Of a stretch of DNA of 52,752 bases, positions 17,690-26,417 are shown piece after piece (within the stretch, counting starts at the first letter, position 1; each line of letters begins with the position of its first letter). Position numbers and translations under genes: made by a program. Origin of the DNA: Aquimarina macrocephali JAMB N27 (GTDB taxonomy: Bacteria > Bacteroidota > Bacteroidia > Flavobacteriales > Flavobacteriaceae); NCBI RefSeq assembly GCF_000520995.1, contig NZ_JACA01000058.1, positions 1 through 52,752 on the forward strand. Direction: 5' to 3'. The notes below the pieces were generated by a model, which did no database searches, had not been told where the DNA came from, and was given only the letters and a program-made list of their open reading frames with translations.

Positions 17690-17993
17690 GGTTTTCTTTT
17701 TTTAAGTGAATATTATCTTTGTTTTCTATTTATTAAACCTTAAAAAAATAAAAACGCTGCGTCGATACTTCATTTTTTGTTAAACTAGCGTCAAATCATT
17801 GGATCAGACATTAGATTTTGTATATATTGGCAAGGGAAACAATTTTGGATCAAAATGAGAAAAACATTTTTTTAGCTATTCCCAGTTTTCTTTTTTCATG
17901 CAGAAAGTTTGCAAAAGAAACTCTCGAAAAAGATATGTTAGCCATTGTTTCTGAGTAACCCTACAAACATTCTTACAAAGATTGAATACTTCG
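17690..17993. other. 304-bp divergent intergenic region
   Basis: This gap between the divergent lipoprotein and RidA-like genes has no credible open frame. I looked for a TAnnTTTG motif at usable distance on either strand and did not find a convincing one. Nothing further can be supported. Confidence 0.4.
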
Positions 17994-18455
17994 ATGACAC
18001 CAAAAGAAAAATTAAACGCACTCGGACTCCAATTACCAGAAATATCAACTCCAGGAGGATCTTACGTATCTGTAAATACAAGAGGAAATATAGTCTATAT
18101 AGCTATTCAATTTCCTATTCGCAATGGAGAGTATTTATATCAAGGTAGATTGGGAGACACTATAACTACAGATCAAGGATATGAAGCAATGAAATTATGT
18201 GCTCTTAATGTTCTTGCCCAAATAGATGAGAAAATTGGCTTTGATGCTATTGAAGGGCTTAATCATATTGATGCTTATTTCCAGTCAAGTATTAGTTGGG
18301 ATGATTCTCCTATTGTCGTAAATGGTGCTTCAGACTTATTTATTGAAGTACTAGAACAAAAAGGCACACACACCAGGGCAATTTTTGGAGTGGATAAACT
18401 TCCTCGAAATTTTAGTGTGGGTCTAACTACATCATTTACACTAAAAACTACTTAA
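17994..18455 (+). CDS. RidA/YjgF-family protein
   Basis: This is a 153-residue protein from the ATG at 17994; an in-frame TTG at 17982 would add four residues. The sequence fits the RidA (YER057c/UK114) superfamily, in particular the longer YjgH-like group: N-terminal LNALGLQLPEISTPGGSYVSVNTRGNIVYIAIQFPI, YQGRLGDTITTDQGYEAMKLCALNVLAQI and C-terminal ASDLFIEVLEQKGTHTRAIFGVDKLPRNFSVG. RidA proteins deaminate reactive enamine/imine intermediates. The conserved Arg is in THTRAIFGV. It is probably cytoplasmic and precedes map by 115 bases. Confidence 0.85.
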   Translation: MTPKEKLNALGLQLPEISTPGGSYVSVNTRGNIVYIAIQFPIRNGEYLYQGRLGDTITTDQGYEAMKLCALNVLAQIDEKIGFDAIEGLNHIDAYFQSSISWDDSPIVVNGASDLFIEVLEQKGTHTRAIFGVDKLPRNFSVGLTTSFTLKTT

Positions 18456-18534
18456 AAATACGCTAATCATTATCGTAAAAAAGTGAAATCTTAAAATAGA
18501 GGGAACTGTTAGGTAGAACAAGCATTATTCTTTG

Positions 18535-18542
18535 TAAATTTG
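18535..18542 (+). promoter_or_regulatory. Putative -7 promoter element upstream of map
   Basis: TAAATTTG matches the Bacteroidota -7 consensus TAnnTTTG and lies 29 bases before the map ATG at 18571. No clear TTG is seen at the -33 position, so support is partial. Confidence 0.4.
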
Positions 18543-18570
18543 CCTTCTTTTACCAAGGAATTGTTTACAT

Positions 18571-19389
18571 ATGATTATTACCAAAACACGTGAAGAAATA
18601 GAATTAATGCGCGAAAGTGCACTAATCGTATCAAAGACATTAGGGATGTTAGCCCCCGAAGTTAAACCTGGGGTAACTACGCTACATTTGGATAAACTTG
18701 CAGAAGAGTTTATTAGAGATCACGGTGCAATTCCCGGTTTTTTGGGATTGTATGATTTTCCAAACACTTTATGTATGAGTCCTAATGCTCAAGTAGTTCA
18801 TGGGATTCCGAATAATACTCCGTTAGAAGAAGGTGATATTATATCTATTGATTGTGGTGCTATTAAAAACGATTTCTATGGAGATCATGCGTATACATTT
18901 CCTGTAGGCGAAGTATCAGAAGAAGTAGAACGTTTACTTCGCGTTACTAAAGAGTCTTTATACGTTGGGATTGCAGAGCTTAAAGTTGGAAAACGAGTAG
19001 GTGATGTTGGGTATGCGATCCAAAAATTTACTGAAGAAGCCGGTTATGGTGTAGTTAGAGAATTAGTAGGTCATGGTTTGGGTCGAAAAATGCATGAAGA
19101 TCCCGAAATGCCTAATTACGGTCGCCGTGGTAAAGGGAAAAAATTTATCGAAGGTATGGTCGTTGCCATTGAACCTATGACAAACATGGGAACACATCGC
19201 ATCAAACAATTACAAGATGGATGGACTATTCTAACTGCAGATGGAAAACCAAGTGCTCATTTTGAGCATGATGTAGCTATAATTGATGGAAAACCAGAAA
19301 TCCTATCAACTTTTAAATATATCTATCAGGCATTAGGTATTGAATCTAATGAAGAAGATGCCTTTAGGCAAGAAGTACTGACTGTATAA
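18571..19389 (+). CDS. map: Type I methionine aminopeptidase
   Basis: This is a 272-residue cytoplasmic dinuclear-metal enzyme that removes the initiator methionine from new proteins. The pita-bread-fold ligands are all present: Asp94 and Asp105 in SIDCGAIKNDFYGDHAY, His168 in LVGHGLGRKMHEDP, Glu201 in VAIEPMTN and Glu232 in AHFEHDVAI. His77 in VVHGIPN is the active-site histidine. The family is normally about 250-290 residues, so it is full-length. It is followed by a methyltransferase after 47 bases. It is often in the ribosomal-protein operon elsewhere, but not here. Confidence 0.97.
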   Translation: MIITKTREEIELMRESALIVSKTLGMLAPEVKPGVTTLHLDKLAEEFIRDHGAIPGFLGLYDFPNTLCMSPNAQVVHGIPNNTPLEEGDIISIDCGAIKNDFYGDHAYTFPVGEVSEEVERLLRVTKESLYVGIAELKVGKRVGDVGYAIQKFTEEAGYGVVRELVGHGLGRKMHEDPEMPNYGRRGKGKKFIEGMVVAIEPMTNMGTHRIKQLQDGWTILTADGKPSAHFEHDVAIIDGKPEILSTFKYIYQALGIESNEEDAFRQEVLTV

Positions 19390-19436
19390 TATATATTCTT
19401 TAGTGCTCAAAAGCCTTCTTTATGTAGCTTTTCAAA

Positions 19437-20204
19437 ATGAAAAAACTATTTAAATTTATACTTAATACTATCCCCAGGCCGCTATTGATTCGATTGAGTT
19501 ATATAGCACGCCCAATATTATCATTATTTTTACGAGGAAACACATATACGGATCCAATTGATGGTAAAAGTTTTTCTCGTTTTTTGCCTTATGGATATGG
19601 TAAACAAAGAGACAATGTACTTTCTCCTTCCACTTTATCATTAGAACGACATCGGTTACTCTGGTTATTTCTAACTAATGAAACCGAGTTTTTTACTACG
19701 CCCACCAAAGTATTACATTTTGCTCCTGAACAAGCATTTTATAAAAGGTTTAGAAATTTAAAACACCTTGATTATACTACTACTGATCTTAATTCCCCGT
19801 TGGCAGATGTAAAAGCAGATATCTGCAATTTACCTTTTGCTGATAGCGAATATGATGTTATCTTTTGTAATCATGTTTTAGAACACATCCCAGATGACAC
19901 TACAGCTATGCAAGAAATTTTCAGGGTGTTAAAACCGGGTGGGATGGCAATTCTACAAATTCCTCAGGATCTAAATAGAGATGTAACCTTTGAAGATAAC
20001 AGCATCACAGATCCACAAGAACGAGCCAGAATATTTGGTCAATACGATCATGTAAGGGTCTATGGCCGGGATTATTTCGAAAAATTAAGATCTATTGGTT
20101 TTAAGGTCGATGAAGTAGACTACACCAATATTTTATCAAAAGAATGTGTAACAAAATACTGTCTTGCCCCTGGTGAGATCCTTCCTGTTTGTTATAAGCA
20201 TTAA
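19437..20204 (+). CDS. Class I SAM-dependent methyltransferase
   Basis: This is a 255-residue methyltransferase of the Methyltransf_11 type. Motif I is atypical (KVLHFAPEQAFYKRF). It is followed by DYTTTDLNSPLADVKADICNLPFADSEYDVIFCNHVLEHIPDDTTAMQEIFRVLKPGGMAILQIP, which includes the motif IV/V pattern and the LEH-I-D signature. An N-terminal hydrophobic stretch (about 12-35) might associate with the membrane. The substrate cannot be deduced. It ends 4 bases from the convergent apbE gene and probably shares transcription with map. Confidence 0.88.
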   Translation: MKKLFKFILNTIPRPLLIRLSYIARPILSLFLRGNTYTDPIDGKSFSRFLPYGYGKQRDNVLSPSTLSLERHRLLWLFLTNETEFFTTPTKVLHFAPEQAFYKRFRNLKHLDYTTTDLNSPLADVKADICNLPFADSEYDVIFCNHVLEHIPDDTTAMQEIFRVLKPGGMAILQIPQDLNRDVTFEDNSITDPQERARIFGQYDHVRVYGRDYFEKLRSIGFKVDEVDYTNILSKECVTKYCLAPGEILPVCYKH

Positions 20205-20207
20205 TAC

Positions 20208-21203
20208 TTACTTTTCAGGAAAACCATTTACAGATAGTGTTTTTAATTCCTTATTCTGATCTTCATAAATAAAGTATGCTTTGAGTTCTTTATGTGTTTC
20301 TAAGAATTTTTTTGAACCTTCTAATCCCATCGACATCAATGCAGTGGCATATGCATCTGCTTCCATACAGGTATTGGCAATAATAGAAACCGCCAGAAGG
20401 TTTGATTTTAGAGGATATCCTGTTTTGGTATTCAAAATATGAATATATCGCTCTCCGTTTTCATCAATTTTATACTTTCTATATCCGCCAGAAGTGGCCA
20501 TAGCCTCATTATGCAATGAAATTACTTTACTATAGGATTGCGTATCATCAAAATTAGGGTCTTCTACTCCAATTCTCCATGGTTTCTGTTTAATTACATT
20601 ACTTCCTTTACCTCTAATCTCTCCTCCTATTTCAACCAGGTAATTTTTGAATCCTTTACTTTCAAAAAAATCGAAAAAAACATCTACCCCATACCCTTTT
20701 GCCAATGCATTAAAATCGATATATGTTTTAGGGTCGTCTTTTACAATTTTATTTCCTTTCAATGCTACTTTCTGCAAACCAACCGACAACAACAAGCTAT
20801 CTATTTTAAGGCTATCTAAAGAGATAATTTTTCCCTCTGGCCCAAAATCCCATGCATTTACCAAAATCCCAATAGTAGGATCAAAAGCACCATTGGTTTC
20901 TTTATATATTTTCTTAGAAGTAGTAAATACTTTTACAAAATGGTCATCTATCGTTACTGTAGTATCACCAGAGTTAATTCTGGATATATCAGAATCCTTG
21001 ATATAAGTAGACATTGATCTATTAATAACATTAATCAAACTGTCATATGATGTTGAAAAATCATACTCTTTATCATCTATAAACTGAACAGAAAAAGTGG
21101 TTCCAAAAGCTTTTCCATTAGTGTAGTTAAGGTGTAATTTAGCCTCCTTTTTACATGAGACAAACAATCCTATTAATATAACTATACCTATTTTTCGAAT
21201 CAT
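20208..21203 (-). CDS. apbE: FAD:protein FMN transferase, lipoprotein (ApbE)
   Basis: This is a 331-residue periplasm-facing lipoprotein (lipobox FVSC, Cys17). It transfers FMN from FAD to a Thr in NqrB, NqrC and similar proteins. Family motifs are visible: AFGTTFSV (start), SRINSGD, DPTIGILVNAWDFGP, DFNALAKGYGVD, EIGGEIRGKG, HILNTKTGYPL and the Mg2+-binding EADAYATALMSMG near the C-terminus. Length is normal. It is transcribed after the small gene at 21208-21585 with a 4-base gap, so the two are an operon. The nqr operon that needs it begins about 9.5 kb further along on the same strand. Confidence 0.95.
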   Translation of the reverse strand: MIRKIGIVILIGLFVSCKKEAKLHLNYTNGKAFGTTFSVQFIDDKEYDFSTSYDSLINVINRSMSTYIKDSDISRINSGDTTVTIDDHFVKVFTTSKKIYKETNGAFDPTIGILVNAWDFGPEGKIISLDSLKIDSLLLSVGLQKVALKGNKIVKDDPKTYIDFNALAKGYGVDVFFDFFESKGFKNYLVEIGGEIRGKGSNVIKQKPWRIGVEDPNFDDTQSYSKVISLHNEAMATSGGYRKYKIDENGERYIHILNTKTGYPLKSNLLAVSIIANTCMEADAYATALMSMGLEGSKKFLETHKELKAYFIYEDQNKELKTLSVNGFPEK

Positions 21204-21207
21204 AATT

Positions 21208-21585
21208 TTAGTTCAAATGAGTTTCTATTGTTTGTAATCCTGCATATTCTAAAACATATTCTTCGTTTAAAAGCACTGGCTTATTTGGGTTTTCAGAATT
21301 TTGTAAACCAACACCGGCATAGAATACTTTTGCTTCTTGTTCTATCGCATGCTTTTTAAACGACTCCATCCAAATGACATCATAATTATGAGGATTATCT
21401 GGATACGAAACTACTTTAACAAGTACGAAATACCTTTGATTAGATGTATCAACACACACAAACTGCGGATGTTTTCCCAGAGTGCTATTAATTGCAATAA
21501 ATTCGAAGCCTTTTTTTTCTAATTCTTCACCTACAATATTCATTGCAAGGTTATGTAATTCTTGTCTGGTAAGTATTCTGGTCAT
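21208..21585 (-). CDS. Conserved small protein paired with apbE
   Basis: This is a 125-residue protein without signal peptide or membrane segment. It starts MTRILTRQELHNLAMNIVGEELEKKGFEF and contains FVLVKVVSYPDNPHNYDVIWMESFKKHA. Its fold looks alpha/beta, similar to restriction-endonuclease-like folds, but this is uncertain. I recall proteins of this kind in Bacteroidota being named as Nqr-associated or NqrF-like because they sit next to apbE; it has no iron-sulfur or flavin motifs of NqrF. It is co-transcribed with apbE (4-base gap). A decayed second copy lies at 25174-25356. Confidence 0.82.
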   Translation of the reverse strand: MTRILTRQELHNLAMNIVGEELEKKGFEFIAINSTLGKHPQFVCVDTSNQRYFVLVKVVSYPDNPHNYDVIWMESFKKHAIEQEAKVFYAGVGLQNSENPNKPVLLNEEYVLEYAGLQTIETHLN

Positions 21586-21815
21586 AGGGAGGCAAAGATA
21601 TTATTTTGAAAGCATAATTCAGAATTATACTGAACTCATCTTTATTTTTTGTCTTGCATCAAAAAGTCCAACCATTTCATAAATAATAGTATAAAATATA
21701 GCCATTATTTTACGCATTCAGAGAAATTATTGTATGTTTAGTGTGATAATTTAATAAGCTTTTTCATGACTGTTAAACTATCTTTTTTAATGTGATAACC
21801 TTATAAACATACCCT

Positions 21816-22310
21816 ATGGAAAATAAAATTACTTTGGCCGGATTAGATTTCGTAATTAATTTTTGTAACAAAATAAATACTCAACCTATTCCTTTGGCAG
21901 AAATCCCACAACAATCTTTAGCTAATATATACGCCAATCCCAAAGGAGAAAGACACTATATCGTTAATATTATTTCGTTTTTACCTCTTAAACTAGATCC
22001 TGTAAAAACCGCCAGTAGTGGTTTGTTTTTAAATGAAGAAAAAACCATATTCTTTAATTATAATGGAGTTACTGACATAAAGACCAGTATACAAACTGAA
22101 AATGACATGGTCGTTTCAAGGGATTTCAATATTGTATATGATTCTACTGATCCTATCCCCTCAGAATTTGATATGTACCATATTCAGATAGATTATAAAA
22201 TTGCATCCCTAAGAACACAGAGTGTAGAAGCTATTGTAGTACATGATAAAAATCTAGATCCTGAGACCGATAGAGGTACAGTGACTACTCCAGTAACGAG
22301 TGGACAATAA
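21816..22310 (+). CDS. Hypothetical cytoplasmic protein before sensor kinase
   Basis: This is a 164-residue protein that I do not recognise. It has no signal peptide or membrane segment. Its sequence begins MENKITLAGLDFVINFCNK, has a beta-rich middle (KTIFFNYNGVTDIKTSI, VVSRDFNIVYDSTDPIP) and ends in a Thr/Pro-rich tail. Its stop at 22308-22310 is directly followed by the ATG of the kinase gene at 22312, so the two are translationally close and probably one operon. A role in the same signalling pathway is inference from position only. Confidence 0.7.
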   Translation: MENKITLAGLDFVINFCNKINTQPIPLAEIPQQSLANIYANPKGERHYIVNIISFLPLKLDPVKTASSGLFLNEEKTIFFNYNGVTDIKTSIQTENDMVVSRDFNIVYDSTDPIPSEFDMYHIQIDYKIASLRTQSVEAIVVHDKNLDPETDRGTVTTPVTSGQ

Positions 22311-22311
22311 A

Positions 22312-24039
22312 ATGCATAAAACGATTATCATATGGTGTGTACTTCTTGGCTATACGTTTATGCATGGTCAATCTCAAAAAAACAGTCAGCTCAACTCATT
22401 TTACAACCATTTGGATGGTTATTGTAAAGAGAAGGTTTTGGTTATTGATTTTTGTAATGCTGTAGAGTTTTATCGTAATCACAAGTTGGATTCTTGTTAC
22501 ATTTATGCTGGTAAAGCATTAGAAATCACTAAACATCAAGAACAGCGGGATATCTTATATTATATCCAGGGCGTAAGTGCAATTGGCAAAAATTTGTACA
22601 CCAAATCCCTCCAAAACATGGACAGTATTTCTGAAGATTTTAAATTTTCAGGGCTTAAAAATCATAAACTTGGAAGAATCTATTTGGGTTTGGAGAACTA
22701 TGATCAATCTATACAGTATTATAAAAAATGGTTAAATCAAGATGAAGAGACCAAAGATGAACTTTTACTAAAAACTGCTTACCATAATCTGGGTGTTTCT
22801 TACCTGCATAAAAAAGATTATACTAAGACAAAGCATTATTTTTCTAAAGAATTAGCCTTAATCAAAGAAAAGGATACTTTTTTTGTGATTGTCACCAAAA
22901 TGGAGCTTGCTAACGCCTATTATAGTCAATATAAAGATGAGGAAGCTATCGCTTTGTTTAAAGAGTGCTATCAATTGGCTAAATCATTTCATGACATCGA
23001 GCTAAAACAAAATACAGCCAAAAATATGGCGGTAGTAGAAAAAAACAGAAAACGATACCAAGAAAGTGTTGCCTATTACGTAGAATACGGAAAATGGAAA
23101 GATTCTATCTGGAACAGAGATAGAGTCTGGGAGCTTACAGAAAAAGACAAACAACTTGCTATTGCACAAAAGGAGCAAGAAATATTGTTGCAAGATGAAA
23201 AAATAAAACAACAAAAAACGCAACGTAATGGTCTAATTATAGGCAGTTCACTCCTACTATTGTTTATTGGTATTCTGGGATATTTTTATAAATTGTTAAT
23301 TGGTAAAAAGAAATTGATTACAGAACAGAAAGAACAACTGGATATCGCAAACACAACCAAAGATTATCTGTTTTCTGTAGTCTCACATGATTTACGATCT
23401 CCTGTTAATGCATTGAAACGACAGCATGAAAAATTGCTGGATCACATAGCTGAAAAAGATTTCTCAGGAATCAAAAAAACTACAGATACTGCAATTACCT
23501 TAACAGAATCTACCAGTCACCTATTAAACAATGTACTGCACTGGTCGTTAGAGCAAAGTGAGCAATTATTTTTTGAACAGGAAACATACCCTTTAAAACC
23601 CATTCTTGAACATGTTATAAATGATTATGAATATTTGGCAACAACCAAAGAAATTGTACTCAAAACCTTATTAGATGCATCTATTTTGGTTACAGTTGAT
23701 AAAGAATCCTTAAAAATTGTTCTTCGTAATATCCTTGATAATGCTATTAAATACACCAAAAATGAAGGGAAGATTACTATATCATCTGGTAATTACGCTG
23801 CGAACGAATGTTTTATTGAGATTAAAGATACAGGTGCAGGTATTCCACCCGAAATTTTAGCAAAAATTAACTCATTACATGACATTACCACAGATAAAAT
23901 TGATCGGTCTAAAGGAGTAGGTCTTGGGTTATTATTATGTCATACACTCGTTAAAAAAAATAATGGACAATTAATTTTTGATAGCGAGCCTGGTAAAGGA
24001 ACAAGGATCAAAATTGTATTACCAAAAGGAATTGATTAA
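22312..24039 (+). CDS. TPR-containing sensor histidine kinase
   Basis: This is a 575-residue membrane sensor kinase from the ATG at 22312; an in-frame GTG at 22300 overlaps the previous gene and is less likely. It has a weak signal peptide, TPR repeats in the sensor part (about 60-260; HNLGVSYLHKKDYTKTKHYFSKEL, EEAIALFKECYQLAK), a transmembrane helix (about 305-325; NGLIIGSSLLLLFIGILGYF), a coiled linker, HisKA with the phosphoacceptor His359 in VVSHDLRSPVNAL and an ATPase domain with N-box ILDNAIKYTK and G-boxes IKDTGAGIPPE and KGVGLGLLL. The LytTR response regulator at 24110 is its likely partner. Confidence 0.92.
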   Translation: MHKTIIIWCVLLGYTFMHGQSQKNSQLNSFYNHLDGYCKEKVLVIDFCNAVEFYRNHKLDSCYIYAGKALEITKHQEQRDILYYIQGVSAIGKNLYTKSLQNMDSISEDFKFSGLKNHKLGRIYLGLENYDQSIQYYKKWLNQDEETKDELLLKTAYHNLGVSYLHKKDYTKTKHYFSKELALIKEKDTFFVIVTKMELANAYYSQYKDEEAIALFKECYQLAKSFHDIELKQNTAKNMAVVEKNRKRYQESVAYYVEYGKWKDSIWNRDRVWELTEKDKQLAIAQKEQEILLQDEKIKQQKTQRNGLIIGSSLLLLFIGILGYFYKLLIGKKKLITEQKEQLDIANTTKDYLFSVVSHDLRSPVNALKRQHEKLLDHIAEKDFSGIKKTTDTAITLTESTSHLLNNVLHWSLEQSEQLFFEQETYPLKPILEHVINDYEYLATTKEIVLKTLLDASILVTVDKESLKIVLRNILDNAIKYTKNEGKITISSGNYAANECFIEIKDTGAGIPPEILAKINSLHDITTDKIDRSKGVGLGLLLCHTLVKKNNGQLIFDSEPGKGTRIKIVLPKGID

Positions 24040-24109
24040 CTATAAAAGCCTATAATAGGTACTTAATACACCAAAACCATTATCGATATGGTTTATGAAA
24101 TGTATATAG

Positions 24110-24853
24110 ATGAAAACATTAAGATTATTAGTATTAGAAGACGAAGATGAAGAAGCTAAAGAGATTTCAGAATTTTTGAGCGATAATAATTTTGAAGTGA
24201 CGAGAGCCTCAACCATACAGGATGCTGAAAGAAAAATACAGGATCATTTTTTTGATATGATCATTTTGGATATTATGATAGACGGGAAACCAGATGGTAT
24301 TGTTTTAGCACAGCAGATTAATGAGCAACAACTTAACATTCCTTTTTTATTTTTGACCAGTACACAGAGTAAACATTTTTTTGATCTGGCTAAACTCACA
24401 CAACCTGCTACTTATTTACTTAAACCTTATAACACATTAGAGCTTTTATTTTCTATAGAGCTAGCTATCGAAAAGCACTATAAGCAATCTAATACTCTAA
24501 GTTTTAACTCAGAAAATGCGGTATTGAGTCCTACTTATATTTTTGTAAAAAAGAATAAAAGTGTTATGAAATTAGCCATAGAATGTATTCATTATATTGA
24601 GGTAAAAGAAAAATATTGTAATCTGATAAGTGAAGAAGGTAATTTTTTGATTAAGCTATCCTTAATAAAAGTAAAAGAGTTATTATCGAATCCAAACTTT
24701 ACGCAAGTGCATCGTAATTTTTTGGTCAATATTAAAAAAATTAAAGAAATTTACTTTGAAGACAATCTTATCATATTGATGGACGATGCCAAAATTCCAT
24801 TTAGCGAACGTTATAAGGCCTTATTTATAAAGGATAACGATATATTAAACTAA
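24110..24853 (+). CDS. LytTR-family response regulator
   Basis: This is a 247-residue DNA-binding response regulator. The receiver domain (about 1-120) has the acidic pocket LEDEDEE, phospho-acceptor Asp54 in FFDMIILDIMIDG, Thr/Ser in FLTSTQ and Lys in YLLKPYN. The LytTR domain (about 135-240) has KNKSVMKLAIECIHYIEVKEKYCNL, then FTQVHRNFLVNIKKIKEIY, typical of that fold. It follows the TPR histidine kinase by about 70 bases, so it is probably phosphorylated by it. Target promoters are not identified; the hypothetical gene upstream is a candidate. Confidence 0.92.
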   Translation: MKTLRLLVLEDEDEEAKEISEFLSDNNFEVTRASTIQDAERKIQDHFFDMIILDIMIDGKPDGIVLAQQINEQQLNIPFLFLTSTQSKHFFDLAKLTQPATYLLKPYNTLELLFSIELAIEKHYKQSNTLSFNSENAVLSPTYIFVKKNKSVMKLAIECIHYIEVKEKYCNLISEEGNFLIKLSLIKVKELLSNPNFTQVHRNFLVNIKKIKEIYFEDNLIILMDDAKIPFSERYKALFIKDNDILN

Positions 24854-25173
24854 CCGAATAATATTATAGGGATATGTAATAGTAGGACGCATCAATAGCC
24901 TAAAAAGAAATCACTTGTATTTTTCTTAAATATGGCTGCTCCTGCTATAACGGTAAACCCCCATTCCACCATCAGCAGAAGCAGCATATTTTCTATAAAA
25001 ACTAAATGTATGAACGTTTTAATTTTATTTAACTAAATACAAATGCTATTAATTGCAAAAAACCAATCTTCATAATTCATTTTCAAACCACTATCTCCTT
25101 CTTTGTGCTCTTTTAATTGGTTCTCTAACCTCGTTTCATTATCATTTCCACTATAAAATTAATTAGAAATACG
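24854..25173. other. Intergenic graveyard with small ORF and coding remnant
   Basis: This 320-bp stretch lacks a credible full gene. On the plus strand a 34-codon frame starts at the ATG at 24932 (MAAPAITVNPHSTIS). On the minus strand a frame closed by stops at both ends (about 25033-25158) reads like protein (ETRLENQLKEHKEGDSGLK, ending FFAINSICI) but has no usable start. An imperfect inverted repeat pairs ATATGGCTGCTCCTGCT with AGCAGAAGCAGCATAT (24930-25000). Together with the adjacent pseudogene this looks like decayed sequence. Confidence 0.35.
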
Positions 25174-25356
25174 CTATCTCATGAAAGCAATGTCATAAGC
25201 GTTAAAAACTAAAGCATAAGTGTATCTAAATTGGGTATAATACCAAAAACTGAATTTACCGTAACAAATTCGAAGCTTTTTTTCTAATTCTTCACCTACA
25301 ATATTCATTGCAAGATTATATAGTTCTAGTTCATGTTTACTAAGTATTCTAGTCAT
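25174..25356 (-). pseudogene. Decayed copy of the apbE-partner gene
   Basis: This minus-strand frame of 60 codons begins MTRILSKHELELYNLAMNI and VGEELEKK, almost the same as the start of the 125-residue protein at 21208-21585. At DNA level about 100 bases from the start codon are nearly identical to 21490-21585 (for example TTCTTCACCTACAATATTCATTGCAAG). After EELEKK the frame diverges, but fragments (GKF, QF, ALV, YD) line up with internal deletions up to the parent's YDVIWMES. The remaining about 40 C-terminal residues are gone. It is a truncated, drifting duplicate and is unlikely to be functional. Confidence 0.8.
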
Positions 25357-25409
25357 AGCCTTACAGAGGCAATACTCTAAATTATTTTATCTATTAAAAA
25401 AGGATGTTC

Positions 25410-26417
25410 CTAAAACCTGAATTTCCCAACTTCTATTTTATCTTCTTCTTTATCAAGTCTAACAATAATTATTTTTTTAGATTCATTTTGTCTTCCATAA
25501 TTTGTAAATAGGACAGCTTTTAAAATGGTAGGGCCTGAAATTTTTTGAACATCATCTGAAAAGTAATCCACCATAATCTCATACTCGCCGTCTATTGCTT
25601 TTTTTAACATAAACTCCTCTGGCTCATAACCTTCTACCATATCTTCTGAAAGTCTTCCTCCTATTTTTGTTTCTGAGTTTTTATAATAACCCTTTTCTTT
25701 CTTGGGATCAATCACCCATAAATCTATATCGGTATCGTTATGATTCCAGTCAATTACCACTCTTACGTCTACAGGCATCTCGCTAAATTCAGTTTTTTGT
25801 ATTTTACTCAATCGAAGCTTTTTACCGTATTTATATACTAACCTGTTTAGCTCCGTATAAGCGATCTGTTCAATCCCAAAATACAATTCCTCTTCATCTT
25901 TGATCAAAAGGTCTCCAATATAAATTTTATATAATAAATCGAAACTTTTTTGATATTCGCCAATATACTCATACGCCAATGCAAGATCTCGATATGATTG
26001 TGGATCCTCGGGTCTTAATTTTAAGATTTTTTCATAAACTATAACTGCCAAATTATAGTGTTCAAAATATTCCAATTTATATGCTAGTGCCTTCATCAAT
26101 TCATGATTACTTAATTCGGCTTCGATAAGATTGGTCAAAATTTTTATTGCAGTATTTTTTTGTTTCCTTTTGTCAAAAAAATCAGCTACATCAAGATAAA
26201 AAGAAGGACTATTTGAGTAATCATTTCTAATTTCTAAATACTTTTTATATGCCAATTTGACCGTTGGTTCTTTTTCTAAAATTTTTAAATAAGGCGTTTC
26301 TGGGTTCCATGATTTTAATTCTATTTTATCAGTTATTTTTTCATTTAGTTCTGCAATTGCCTCTCTATTAAAATCTTTACCCTTTACTGTTGTAATTACT
26401 ATTATTCCATCCCCCCC
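25410..26417 (-). CDS. TPR-DUF2135 C-terminal half, frame-shifted from plug protein
   Basis: This frame is open from the G7 tract at 26411-26417 to the stop at 25410 and has no convincing start of its own; the first TTG is at 26255. Its first codons after the tract read DGIIVITTVKG, the standard end of a TonB-receptor plug (A-IYGS-x-G-x-DG-I-ITTK-G), which continues the upstream protein in another frame. TPR-like helices follow (FYLDVADFFDKRKQKNTAIKIL, VYEKILKLRPEDPQSYRDLALAYEYIGEYQKSFDLLY), and then a DUF2135-like domain with VRVVIDWNHNDTDIDLWVIDP and GEYEIMVDYFSDD. It is best seen as the C-terminus of one 1146-residue protein. Whether it is translated is unknown. Confidence 0.75.
   Translation of the reverse strand, partial: GGDGIIVITTVKGKDFNREAIAELNEKITDKIELKSWNPETPYLKILEKEPTVKLAYKKYLEIRNDYSNSPSFYLDVADFFDKRKQKNTAIKILTNLIEAELSNHELMKALAYKLEYFEHYNLAVIVYEKILKLRPEDPQSYRDLALAYEYIGEYQKSFDLLYKIYIGDLLIKDEEELYFGIEQIAYTELNRLVYKYGKKLRLSKIQKTEFSEMPVDVRVVIDWNHNDTDIDLWVIDPKKEKGYYKNSETKIGGRLSEDMVEGYEPEEFMLKKAIDGEYEIMVDYFSDDVQKISGPTILKAVLFTNYGRQNESKKIIIVRLDKEEDKIEVGKFRF

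Noticed and set aside
22300..22311. GTG start of the histidine kinase at 22300
   Set aside because: It overlaps the previous gene and adds only four residues; the ATG at 22312 follows the upstream stop directly.
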